A stretch of 64,000 nucleotides of DNA, from the NCBI RefSeq assembly GCF_904846615.1, contig NZ_CAJHBK010000001.1, forward strand, positions 1,054,001 to 1,118,000. Reading direction: 5' to 3'. Each line of letters starts with the position of its first letter. Positions within the stretch are counted from its first letter, which is position 1. Position numbers and translations under genes: made by a program. Below the pieces are notes generated by a model, which did no database searches, had not been told where the DNA came from, and was given only the letters and a program-made list of their open reading frames with translations. The stretch is from Psychrobacter sp. JCM 18902. GTDB taxonomy: Bacteria; Pseudomonadota; Gammaproteobacteria; Pseudomonadales; Moraxellaceae. This document shows positions 56,478-64,000 of this stretch, one piece after another.

Positions 56478-56714
56478 GAAGTAATACCAAACCAGTTTTT
56501 ACCGCGGAAAAGTAGATGACGGCTAGAATTAAGAATAAAGTTTTTATTGTTTGCTAAAGTGTAACACTAACGTTAACAAACAATATAGTAGCTCGCCTCG
56601 TTCGCTTCAAGCATAATTTGTCGCTTGCTGCTCTTATTCGGATAAAATAATCAAAATAGCCAAAAAAATAAGCCACAAGCAACGATGACATCATAAACAA
56701 GTGAGCATAAAGAT

Positions 56715-57728
56715 ATGGATTTAAAACAGCTCAATGCTTTTATTGCTATCGCAGATTCACGGAGCTTTAGTGCCGCAGCGACTAAAACTGGATTGTCACA
56801 ACCAAGCTTGAGTCGTCTGCTTAAACAGCTTGAAACAGATATGGGTGTGGAATTGGTCGATCGCTACCATAGACCGCTACATCTGACCGAAGCTGGTACA
56901 TTCTTTTACGACAAAATCAGCGCCATATTGACAGAGATTGATACCGTCACCAGCATGACGCAGCGGCTATCGACGCCCAGCAGCATGCTGAATATTGGCT
57001 TTGTCCCATCCGTGCTTTATGGATTGCTTCCTGAAATTATTGCCATGCTGAAGCAATCCAGCCCCGATATCGAAGTCAATCTCAAAGACATCAGCTCATA
57101 TCAACAAATAGAGGCGCTCAAATCTGGTGAAATAGACATCGGTTTTGGGCGTTTCCCTCATCAAGATCCATGGATTCAGCAAATACTACTGCGTCATGAG
57201 CGTTATGTCGTTGCCTTACCGAAAGCCCATCCTTTGGCGCATGTAAAGGAGCAACGGTTGATAGACTTAGCAAACAATCGACTGATTCTCTACCATCAAA
57301 CCCATTTACCGATAGCGACTAGCGTAAGATCAACAAGTGCAAAGCTGGATAGTAATACAAAATCCAGACGCACAAGCGCTGAGCAATCCACACTTAGCGC
57401 GCCTATTACGGAGCCGTTGCTACACTTATTCGCACAATACGGTATTTCGCCTTTTATGACTACGACGGTGAGTGACTTGCAAGTAGCGCTAGGATTGGTG
57501 GCGGCTGGCGAAGGCATTACGCTTGTGCCTGCTAGCCTAAAGACTGTGCGTACCGACCAAATCAGTTATCAACGTTTAGTACACGAAAACGTCACCTCCC
57601 CTATTTATCTACATACACTCAAAGATTTCGTTCATCCCAGCATTTCTGATTTACTGAGCGCCACCTATCAGGTATATGAGCAGCGCGGCATCACTTATCG
57701 GCAGCAAAAATTTGTGTCACAGCCTTAA
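56715..57728 (+). CDS. LysR-family transcriptional regulator
   Basis: A 337-residue LysR-type regulator. It has an N-terminal winged helix (MDLKQLNAFIAIADSRSFSA, TKTGLSQPSLSRLLKQLETDMGVELVDR) and an effector domain with LNIGFVPSVLYGLLPEI and GEIDIGFGRFPHQDPWIQQ, resembling the BenM/CatM branch. A polar insert around residues 197-225 (TSAKLDSNTKSRRTSAEQS) is unusual. It precedes the Nramp-like transporter and prp genes on the same strand, but a link to them is only contextual. Confidence 0.88.
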   Translation: MDLKQLNAFIAIADSRSFSAAATKTGLSQPSLSRLLKQLETDMGVELVDRYHRPLHLTEAGTFFYDKISAILTEIDTVTSMTQRLSTPSSMLNIGFVPSVLYGLLPEIIAMLKQSSPDIEVNLKDISSYQQIEALKSGEIDIGFGRFPHQDPWIQQILLRHERYVVALPKAHPLAHVKEQRLIDLANNRLILYHQTHLPIATSVRSTSAKLDSNTKSRRTSAEQSTLSAPITEPLLHLFAQYGISPFMTTTVSDLQVALGLVAAGEGITLVPASLKTVRTDQISYQRLVHENVTSPIYLHTLKDFVHPSISDLLSATYQVYEQRGITYRQQKFVSQP

Positions 57729-58014
57729 ATTATCAGATATTGAATGGATATTGTGTTATAAAGAACCGCTAAAAAATAATCAGCCTTAATGCTTGATATT
57801 AGCAACTGATTATGCTAACTAAAAAGAATGGCAATGCAAACAAATAGTAATAACAACTAGAATAATCATTCTCTTGACTGGCTTCGGTGTGCTAAAGTCG
57901 ATACAAGATGAATCGTTTTATATTTAAGCAGTTTATAAAGCGCTTCTCTCATGATCATTGGCAAGCTGACACAGGTAAGTGATAATTTGCCGTTTTAACC
58001 ATTTAGAGGTATTC

Positions 58015-59313
58015 ATGACCACACAACCACTCAATAACCCACGCACCAACCCAAATGCCACTGACGATACTGCGACCTCGCCGCAAGAAGGCTTTAGCTG
58101 GCGCATCTTTGGTCCCGGTATTTTAATGGCAACCGCTGCTATCGGTGGCTCGCATTTGATTTCATCGACGCAGGCTGGCGCTATATATGGCTGGCAACTG
58201 GCCATTATGATTATTTTAGCCAACGTTTTTAAGTATCCATTTTTTCGCTTTGCAACCGACTATGTCTATGACACTGGCGAGAGTTTGATTGCAGGCTATG
58301 CCAAACGCTCAAAAGTATATCTGTGGGTATATTTTATACTCTCTATCCTATCAGCTGTCATTAGTACGGGTGCGGTCTCGCTCATCGCGGCGGTGATACT
58401 AGGCTTTATGCTACCCGCCTCCCTTGGTCTTTCGACGATGGCGCTGTCATTGATTATCGTGGCGGTCTCTTGGTTCTTTTTGATTGCAGGGCATTATAAA
58501 TTGCTCGATGGTGTGACCAAATGGATTATGATTGCGCTGACGACTGCGACCGTCGCTGCTGTCATCATTGCTGCTGGCAAGCCGACAGTCATGGCTGCTG
58601 ACTTTGTGGCCGCCTCTCCTTGGAATTTAGCAACTTTAGGTTTCATCGTGGCACTCATGGGCTGGATGCCAGCACCGCTTGAGTTTGCCGCCATTACCTC
58701 GATGTGGACATCTGCCAAAGTCAAAGCCGATCACACCACCCATCGCCAAGGTTTGTTAGATTTTAACGTCGGTTATGCCGTCTCAGCAATTTTGGCATTG
58801 TTCTTCTTATCGTTAGGTGTGTTTGTACAGTATGGCTCAGGACAAGAAATTGAGCTGGTCGGTGGCGCTTATATCAATCAGTTGATCAACATGTATACCG
58901 CAACCATCGGTGAATGGTCACGTCTATTGGTCGCTTTCGTCGCCTTTATGTGTATGTTTGGCACGACGATTACCTGTGCAGACGGTTATGGCCGTGCCAA
59001 CGCTGAGTGCTGGCGTCTAATAAAAGGGGAAAGCGAAATCAACAAAAAGCAAATCGCTTTTTGGACGACCTATGCTATCGGTGGTGGGTTGATGATTATC
59101 ACTTTCTTTACTGGACAATTAGGTACTATGCTTAAGTTTGCCATGATATCGGCGTTTGTCTCAGCGCCTATCTTTGGCTGGTTAAATTACTCACTGGTTA
59201 AAAACCATAAAAAACTGTCTTTTGGCATGAATGCACTCTCTATCGCGGGACTCATCTTCTTAACGGGTTTTGCGCTGTTATTTTTAGCCAATCTTGCTGG
59301 ACTATTTGGCTAG
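58015..59313 (+). CDS. Nramp-like transporter lacking canonical metal-binding motifs
   Basis: A 432-residue polytopic protein of the Nramp superfamily, with about 11 membrane segments starting IFGPGILMATAAIGGSHLISSTQAGAIYG. In true Nramp metal transporters, TM1 carries DPGN and TM6 carries MPH. Here these positions read GGSH (residues 44-47) and MPA (218-220), so the known Mn/Fe ligands are missing. It is therefore unlikely to be a standard MntH. The start at 58015 is chosen because AGAGG lies nearby and the frame from 57979 adds 12 unlikely residues. It is followed by the 2-methylcitrate genes. Confidence 0.82.
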   Translation: MTTQPLNNPRTNPNATDDTATSPQEGFSWRIFGPGILMATAAIGGSHLISSTQAGAIYGWQLAIMIILANVFKYPFFRFATDYVYDTGESLIAGYAKRSKVYLWVYFILSILSAVISTGAVSLIAAVILGFMLPASLGLSTMALSLIIVAVSWFFLIAGHYKLLDGVTKWIMIALTTATVAAVIIAAGKPTVMAADFVAASPWNLATLGFIVALMGWMPAPLEFAAITSMWTSAKVKADHTTHRQGLLDFNVGYAVSAILALFFLSLGVFVQYGSGQEIELVGGAYINQLINMYTATIGEWSRLLVAFVAFMCMFGTTITCADGYGRANAECWRLIKGESEINKKQIAFWTTYAIGGGLMIITFFTGQLGTMLKFAMISAFVSAPIFGWLNYSLVKNHKKLSFGMNALSIAGLIFLTGFALLFLANLAGLFG

Positions 59314-59345
59314 GTATCGGTTTTAAAAACATCTATTTATATCAT

Positions 59346-59379
59346 AAAAGCCCTTTTAGCTTAGCTATTAGGGCTTTTT
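59346..59379 (+). terminator. Terminator after the Nramp-like gene
   Basis: AAAAGCCCT pairs with AGGGCTTTT around a 15-base loop. It separates the transporter from the prp genes. Confidence 0.75.
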
Positions 59380-59485
59380 GATAAGCTAAAACCATGAATC
59401 GATAAAAATAAGCGCAACCGCTATTGTAAATAAATGTAAATAATGGGCTATACGTGTCTTTGTGAATTCAGCAATATGAATAATA

Positions 59486-59621
59486 GTTTGAGCAAACCAT
59501 TACTTTATAGATAATGCTATTCATATAGTGAATAATATTAATTTTAATAAACTATTTATTTAAATTATTTAAATAAAGATGCTCAAACAATGCTTTTCAC
59601 TCACTGATTATTGAGTATAAT
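59486..59621 (+). promoter_or_regulatory. Candidate prpB promoter region with palindromes
   Basis: TATAAT at 59616-59621 is a good -10 with a weak -35. Upstream lie an AT-rich near-palindrome (TTTATTTAAAT and ATTTAAATAAA, 59555-59577) and a 9-bp inverted pair GTTTGAGCA (59486) and TGCTCAAAC (59580). Any of these could bind the regulator of the prp genes. Confidence 0.4.
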
Positions 59622-59667
59622 CGAACACAATAACGATAATACTATTTCTCTATGCAAGGACACTCAC

Positions 59668-60558
59668 ATGACTTTATCTTCAGCAGGCGCACGCTTTCGC
59701 AGTGCCCTCACTCAAAAAAATGATAATAACCAGCCACTACAGATTGCAGGTGCTATCAATGCCTATACAGCGATGATGGCGACCCAAGTCGGTCACCAAG
59801 CGTTATATCTCTCTGGTGCTGGTGTGGCAAATGCCTCATTTGGTCTTCCTGATTTGGGTATGACTAGCCTTGATAATGTACTAGAAGATGCACGACGTAT
59901 CACTGACGCAGTTGATACGCCGTTATTAGTAGATATCGACACTGGTTTTGGCGGTGCATTCAACATTGCCCAAACCATCAGAAAAATGGAAAAAGCGGGC
60001 GTGGCAGCGGTACATATCGAAGACCAAGTGGCGCAAAAACGTTGTGGTCATCGCCCAAATAAAGAAATCGTCAGTATTTCAGAAATGGTTGATCGCTTAA
60101 AAGCGGCATTGGACGCAAAAACTGATCCTGATTTTGTGGTCATGGCACGTACGGATGCGCTATCGGTAGAAGGTCTTGATGCTGCTGTCGAGCGCGCTGT
60201 TGCCTTCCAAGAAGCAGGCGCAGACATGATTTTTGCCGAGGCGTTAACCGATATCGAGATGTATCGTAAATTCACCGATGTACTAGATATTCCAGTACTG
60301 GCAAACATGACAGAGTTTGGTCAGACCGACCTTTACACCACTGACCAGCTATATGGCGTGGGTGTCGAGATGGTGCTCTATCCATTATCTGCCTTCCGAG
60401 CGATGAACAAAGCGGCATTAAACGTTTATCAGCATCTATTGACTGATGGCACCCAAGAAAAAGTTGTTGATACCATGCAAACCCGCATGGAGCTGTATGA
60501 TTTCTTAAATTATCATGAGTTTGAGCAGACGCTAGACAAGCTATTTGCTAATAAGTAG
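59668..60558 (+). CDS. prpB: 2-methylisocitrate lyase
   Basis: Cleaves 2-methylisocitrate to pyruvate and succinate in the last step of the 2-methylcitrate cycle of propionate use. The 296-residue protein has the isocitrate lyase superfamily motif KRCGH (in [14 protein letters not shown]), the metal-binding DIDTGFGG and [14 protein letters not shown]. The start [14 protein letters not shown] is supported by AAGGA upstream; the frame extends 19 codons further. It is the first prp gene in the window. Confidence 0.95.
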   Translation: MTLSSAGARFRSALTQKNDNNQPLQIAGAINAYTAMMATQVGHQALYLSGAGVANASFGLPDLGMTSLDNVLEDARRITDAVDTPLLVDIDTGFGGAFNIAQTIRKMEKAGVAAVHIEDQVAQKRCGHRPNKEIVSISEMVDRLKAALDAKTDPDFVVMARTDALSVEGLDAAVERAVAFQEAGADMIFAEALTDIEMYRKFTDVLDIPVLANMTEFGQTDLYTTDQLYGVGVEMVLYPLSAFRAMNKAALNVYQHLLTDGTQEKVVDTMQTRMELYDFLNYHEFEQTLDKLFANK

Positions 60559-60651
60559 TTAGGCATTCTTCATTGGCAACACTGAAAAGATAGCTCACCT
60601 TTGAGTGTGTTATCTTTTCGAAATCCGTCTTCATTTATTTTTAGGTTATTT

Positions 60652-61305
60652 ATGCCATTTTTTACTGCTAATACTGCTCTTAGAACGTCACTACTGAGCA
60701 GCACGATTGCGGCGCTATTATTCATGACGGGCTGTGATAAAACACCAGAAACCGCCGACGATACGACCAGTGGTGCAAGCACTGCTGAAGTTGATGCTAC
60801 CAAAGAGGCTCCTGCACCTGTCACTCAAGATGATTTGGTCATGACAACGATTACGCTAGATACCGTCGACAGTCTATTGTTCGCACCAGTTATCAATAGT
60901 GGTGCGCTCAGTGCAGAGCAAGTCAGCTGTCTCGAATCACGCGACAAAGACTTGGGTAAAGCCGAAGTCGATCGTTTCTATAAGAGTCAGTTTACCGGTG
61001 CAGAGTTAAAAGAGTTGGATAACTTTTATACGTCAGAGGTAGGGAAAAAGCTGATTACGTTTGGTAATGAGCAACTGCGCGTCATGAATGGTGAAGAGAT
61101 TGCAACGCCAATGGCTGACCCTACTCCAGAAGAGATGACTGAGATTCAGACGTTCATGGAATCACCACTGGGTGTCAAGTACATGAAAATCAATAATGCA
61201 GAAGGCGAAGGCAGCGCAATGGAAGTCTTAAACGGCCCTATCGAAGCGGAGTTTGAGCGCTGTAATGTCGATTTAGATGGTCCACAGCTTGAACAGCCTG
61301 CGTAA
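60652..61305 (+). CDS. Putative lipoprotein inserted in the prp cluster
   Basis: The 217-residue product starts with a signal peptide and lipobox FMTGC (Cys28), then a D/T/A-rich linker. The mature domain (AEVDRFYKSQFTGAELKELDNFYTSEVGKKLITFGNEQL) looks like the helical DUF2059-type fold, with one cysteine at each end that may pair. It sits between prpB and prpC, in the place where these genes are normally adjacent. There is no known role in propionate metabolism. The start at 60652 is preferred for the signal peptide; the frame opens at 60601. Confidence 0.72.
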   Translation: MPFFTANTALRTSLLSSTIAALLFMTGCDKTPETADDTTSGASTAEVDATKEAPAPVTQDDLVMTTITLDTVDSLLFAPVINSGALSAEQVSCLESRDKDLGKAEVDRFYKSQFTGAELKELDNFYTSEVGKKLITFGNEQLRVMNGEEIATPMADPTPEEMTEIQTFMESPLGVKYMKINNAEGEGSAMEVLNGPIEAEFERCNVDLDGPQLEQPA

Positions 61306-61340
61306 CGCTATAGTCAGTCATTAACCAATAAATTTATTAT

Positions 61341-61451
61341 TAGAAACTTAGAAACTTAGAAACTTAGAAACTTAGAAACTTAGAAACTTAGAAACTTAGA
61401 AACTTAGAAACTTAGAAACTTAGAAACTTAGAAACTTAGAAACTTAGAAAC
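61341..61451. repeat. Octanucleotide tandem repeat, 13.9 copies, upstream of prpC
   Basis: The unit TAGAAACT is repeated 13 full times plus seven bases without any interruption. It ends 43 bases before the prpC start codon, between the lipoprotein gene and prpC. Perfect arrays of this kind change copy number by slippage. Here that would alter spacing or leader length rather than a reading frame. Confidence 0.97.
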
Positions 61452-61494
61452 ACCGTTTTTCACCCAAAAAGCTACCCACAAAAGGAATTTTATC

Positions 61495-62634
61495 ATGGCA
61501 GCACAAAACCCATCAACAAAAGTATTGTCAGGCGCAGGTCTACGCGGACAAGTCGCTGGCAAGACCGCTCTATCTACCGTCGGAAAATCAGGCTCTGGTC
61601 TGACGTATCGCGGTTATGACGTGTCAGAGCTGGCAGACAAATGCATCTTTGAAGAAGTCGCTTATCTACTGCTTTATGGCAACTTGCCAAACCAAACTGA
61701 GCTTAATGCTTATCAAGCCAAGCTCAAAAGCTTACGTGGTCTACCACAGTCATTAAAAGACGTGCTTGAGCGTATCCCTGCCGAATCGCATCCAATGGAT
61801 GTATTACGTACAGGTTGCTCTATGCTGGGTAACTTAGAAACCGAAATGAGTTTTGATGAAGAAAACGACCAAGCAGATCGCATGCTTGCGGCATTCCCTT
61901 CTATCATCAACTACTGGTACCGCTTCACTCATGACAACGTGCGTATCGAAACTGAAACGGATGATGCGACGATTGGAGGTCATTTCTTACATTTGCTTAA
62001 AGGTGAAAAACCAAACGAGCTACACACAAAAGTGATGAACGTCTCGCTTATCTTGTACGCAGAGCATGAGTTCAACGCCTCGACCTTTACCGCTCGTGTG
62101 TGTGCTTCTACGCTATCTGATATCCATTCTTGTATCACTGGCGCAATCGGTTCACTACGCGGTCCTCTGCATGGTGGCGCTAATGAGGCGGCGATGGATA
62201 TGATTGAAGGCTTTAGTTCACCTGATGAAGCCGAAGAAGAAATGATGGGTATGCTGGCGCGTAAAGACAAAATTATGGGCTTTGGTCATGCCATCTATAG
62301 CGAATCAGATCCACGTAACGTCGTTATTAAAGGTTGGGCTGAAAAACTGGCAGCAGATGTCGGTGATGAAGTGCTATATCCAGTATCAGTACGCTGTGAA
62401 GAAGTGATGTGGCGTGAGAAAAAACTGTTCTGTAATGCTGACTTTTTCCATGCCTCTGCTTATCACTTCATGGGTATCCCAACCAAGCTGTTCACACCAA
62501 TCTTTGTTTGCTCACGTCTAACAGGTTGGGCCGCACACGTGTTTGAGCAACGTGCTAATAACCGTATCATTCGCCCAAGTGCGGAATATACCGGTGAAGA
62601 ATTGCGTCCAGTACCAGAGATGAGTGCGCGTTAG
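61495..62634 (+). CDS. prpC: 2-methylcitrate synthase
   Basis: Condenses propionyl-CoA with oxaloacetate. The 379-residue protein is of the citrate synthase family: GLTYRGYDVSELADKCIFEEVAYLLLYG, the catalytic-His region SLRGPLHGGANEAAMDMIE, GFGHAIYSESDPR, and the family end with NRIIRPSAEYTGEE. The length and start (GAGLRGQVAGKTAL) are those of PrpC rather than the longer GltA. AAAAGGAATTTTATC precedes the ATG, and the octamer array lies just upstream. Confidence 0.96.
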   Translation: MAAQNPSTKVLSGAGLRGQVAGKTALSTVGKSGSGLTYRGYDVSELADKCIFEEVAYLLLYGNLPNQTELNAYQAKLKSLRGLPQSLKDVLERIPAESHPMDVLRTGCSMLGNLETEMSFDEENDQADRMLAAFPSIINYWYRFTHDNVRIETETDDATIGGHFLHLLKGEKPNELHTKVMNVSLILYAEHEFNASTFTARVCASTLSDIHSCITGAIGSLRGPLHGGANEAAMDMIEGFSSPDEAEEEMMGMLARKDKIMGFGHAIYSESDPRNVVIKGWAEKLAADVGDEVLYPVSVRCEEVMWREKKLFCNADFFHASAYHFMGIPTKLFTPIFVCSRLTGWAAHVFEQRANNRIIRPSAEYTGEELRPVPEMSAR

Positions 62635-62774
62635 GCTTAATTTAATTTAAATTTTAGAAAAGTTTTTCTTATAGCTAAAATGAGCAATTCTGATGTTAGA
62701 AGCTTGTCTTGGCTATTTTTAAGGCTTTTCTAAGTTAATTAGAATACATTTCATACTGATATGAGTTTTAAATA

Positions 62775-63407
62775 ATGAATGACAAGAAAAATTTATCTGT
62801 TGAGCAAGTTTTGGAAGACATAATGAATTTACTTCCACTTCCAGAGGCAGCTAAAGAGTCATCGAATGAGTTTATAAAACTACGAAAAGAAATGATTAAA
62901 GAATCTGATAGGGGATTAGCATTATATGCCACTGCCCATATCGATAATGAGCTTGAAACTATTTTGAAAGATAAGCTTGTTGGAAATGCCAATCATTTGA
63001 ACGATGTTTTTTCTTTCAATGGTCCACTTGGAACATTTTCATCTAAAATTAAATTATCTTATTCTTTAGGTTTGATTAGTAAAATAACAATGAATGATAT
63101 CAATACTTTAAGAAAGATAAGAAATGAATTTGCTCATTCTAACCAGCCGCTTAGCTTTGAATCTGAAAAGATTAGAAACCTATGCGATGGTTTACAACTA
63201 AATGTTCAACCAGAAAATTCATCCTCACGCATTAAATTTATGAATGTAGTATCAGGAATTTCAGGACTTCTATATGGAGCGAATATTAAATTTGAAAAAT
63301 TTGAAGAGTTAGAAAGTATCAATCTAGAAGAAAGAAAGACTGGTTTTGATTCACTCTTAAATTATTCAAAAAACCTGCTACATCCGACGACTGAAAATAA
63401 TCTTTAA
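62775..63407 (+). CDS. MltR-like (mannitol repressor family) protein, AT-rich insertion
   Basis: A 210-residue helical protein. The segment LALYATAHIDNELETILKDKL, then GPLGTFSSKIKLSYSLGLIS and INTLRKIRNEFAHS matches the MltR family, named after the E. coli mannitol operon regulator. Its biochemical role is poorly known, and many members occur as cargo in variable regions. Base composition is visibly lower in GC than the flanking prp genes, and it interrupts the usual prpC-acnD order, both suggesting recent acquisition. A weak inverted pair (TTAGAAAAG at 62654, CTTTTCTAA at 62725) lies in the upstream gap. Confidence 0.8.
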   Translation: MNDKKNLSVEQVLEDIMNLLPLPEAAKESSNEFIKLRKEMIKESDRGLALYATAHIDNELETILKDKLVGNANHLNDVFSFNGPLGTFSSKIKLSYSLGLISKITMNDINTLRKIRNEFAHSNQPLSFESEKIRNLCDGLQLNVQPENSSSRIKFMNVVSGISGLLYGANIKFEKFEELESINLEERKTGFDSLLNYSKNLLHPTTENNL

Positions 63408-63441
63408 AGTATTCCAACCAGCCAACAGCTAAAGGTGACTT

Positions 63442-64000
63442 ATGGACAACGCCCTTGTACAACCGATGAATGAACCCTTTAAAAAGCCATTACCTGGCAC
63501 AGATTTATATTACTTTGATACCCGTGAAGCCATCGAAAACATCGAAGCTGGCGCGTATGACAAGCTACCGTTCTGCTCAAAAGTATTGTGTGAAAACTTG
63601 GTACGCCGCTGCCCACCAGAAGATTTAACCGCAGCGCTTAAGCAACATATCGAAGGCAAGCAAGATTTAGATTTTCCGTGGTACCCTGCTCGCGTCGTTT
63701 GTCATGATATCCTAGGTCAGACTGCGTTTGTTGACTTGGCAGGTCTACGTGACGCCATCGCTGAGCAAGGCGGTGACCCATCAAAAGTGAATCCAATCGT
63801 CCCAACGCAATTGATTGTTGACCATTCACTAGCCGTTGAGCATGCAGGTTTTGAAGAAAACGCCTTTGAGAAAAACCGTGCTATCGAAGAGCGCCGTAAC
63901 GATGACCGTTTTCACTTTATCAACTGGTGTCAGTATGCCTTTGATAACGTCAACGTCGTACCGCCCGGTAACGGCATCATGCACCAAATCAACTTAGAAA
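63442..64000 (+). CDS. acnD: 2-methylcitrate dehydratase, Fe/S-dependent (AcnD), N-terminal part
   Basis: The frame starts at an ATG preceded by AAAGGTGACTT and runs off the window end with 186 codons. The sequence KPLPGTDLYYFDTREAIENIE, SKVLCENLVRRCPPEDL, LDFPWYPARVVCHDILGQTAFVDLAGLRDAIA and VNPIVPTQLIVDHSLAVEHAG is that of AcnD. This aconitase-like enzyme dehydrates 2-methylcitrate and normally works with the isomerase PrpF, expected downstream. It is the third step gene of the propionate pathway here. Confidence 0.95.
   Translation, partial: MDNALVQPMNEPFKKPLPGTDLYYFDTREAIENIEAGAYDKLPFCSKVLCENLVRRCPPEDLTAALKQHIEGKQDLDFPWYPARVVCHDILGQTAFVDLAGLRDAIAEQGGDPSKVNPIVPTQLIVDHSLAVEHAGFEENAFEKNRAIEERRNDDRFHFINWCQYAFDNVNVVPPGNGIMHQINLE

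Overview
The window looks like a chromosomal segment of a gammaproteobacterium of the family Moraxellaceae, most likely Psychrobacter. This is inferred from protein character, moderate GC, the lactate, propionate and sulfate gene sets and many short lineage-type lipoproteins. No rRNA, tRNA or CRISPR array was seen. The most informative single site is a near-exact match to the XerCD dif site at 42936-42963, which suggests the window lies at the replication terminus.

Region by region. 1-6.1 kb: the tail of an NAD-glutamate dehydrogenase, then sbcD-sbcC (DNA end processing) on the minus strand. 6.4-15.8 kb: a lipoprotein, siroheme synthase cysG, an acyltransferase, a DUF817 membrane protein, and assimilatory sulfate reduction (cysH, DUF934 protein, cysI on minus; sat on plus). 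15.8-22.2 kb: sulfate import, with two tandem paralogous sulfate-binding lipoproteins, then cysT-cysW and a short cysA. Together these genes take up sulfate, activate it to APS, reduce it to sulfite and sulfide, and make the siroheme needed by CysI. 22.3-24.7 kb: iron storage, with an ArsR-type regulator, a Fur box, bfd and two bacterioferritin subunits with complementary residue losses. 24.8-33.6 kb: an MFS exporter, a YghU-type GST, a DUF1176 protein, a DEAD-box RNA helicase with a long leader, a DUF819 membrane protein and a peroxiredoxin. 34.0-39.2 kb: a hyuB-hyuA (hydantoinase/oxoprolinase) pair and an AraC regulator. 39.2-42.8 kb: a RhuM-Fic protein, mtfA, a lipoprotein, a MITE-like element and a small exported protein.

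42.8-45.5 kb is a gene-poor stretch with dif, decayed gene fragments and a solitary tyrosine recombinase. 45.5-51.5 kb is a lactate operon (lldP-dld-lldD, minus strand) with a divergent LysR regulator and a LysR-type palindrome between them. 51.6-56.5 kb holds an IutA-like TonB receptor with a Fur box, a badly decayed kdpB pseudogene, and two unrecognised single-pass membrane proteins that share a C-terminal motif, with a degenerate MITE copy between them. 56.7-64 kb is a propionate (2-methylcitrate) region: a LysR regulator, an Nramp-like transporter lacking the usual metal-binding motifs, prpB, a lipoprotein, an array of about 14 copies of an 8-bp repeat, prpC, an AT-rich MltR-like gene, and acnD running off the end.

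No large novel defence island was found. The most interesting signals are the dif site with a recombinase and decayed duplicates nearby, the octamer array upstream of prpC, the membrane-protein pair with the repeated motif, the non-canonical Nramp protein and the kdpB remnant.
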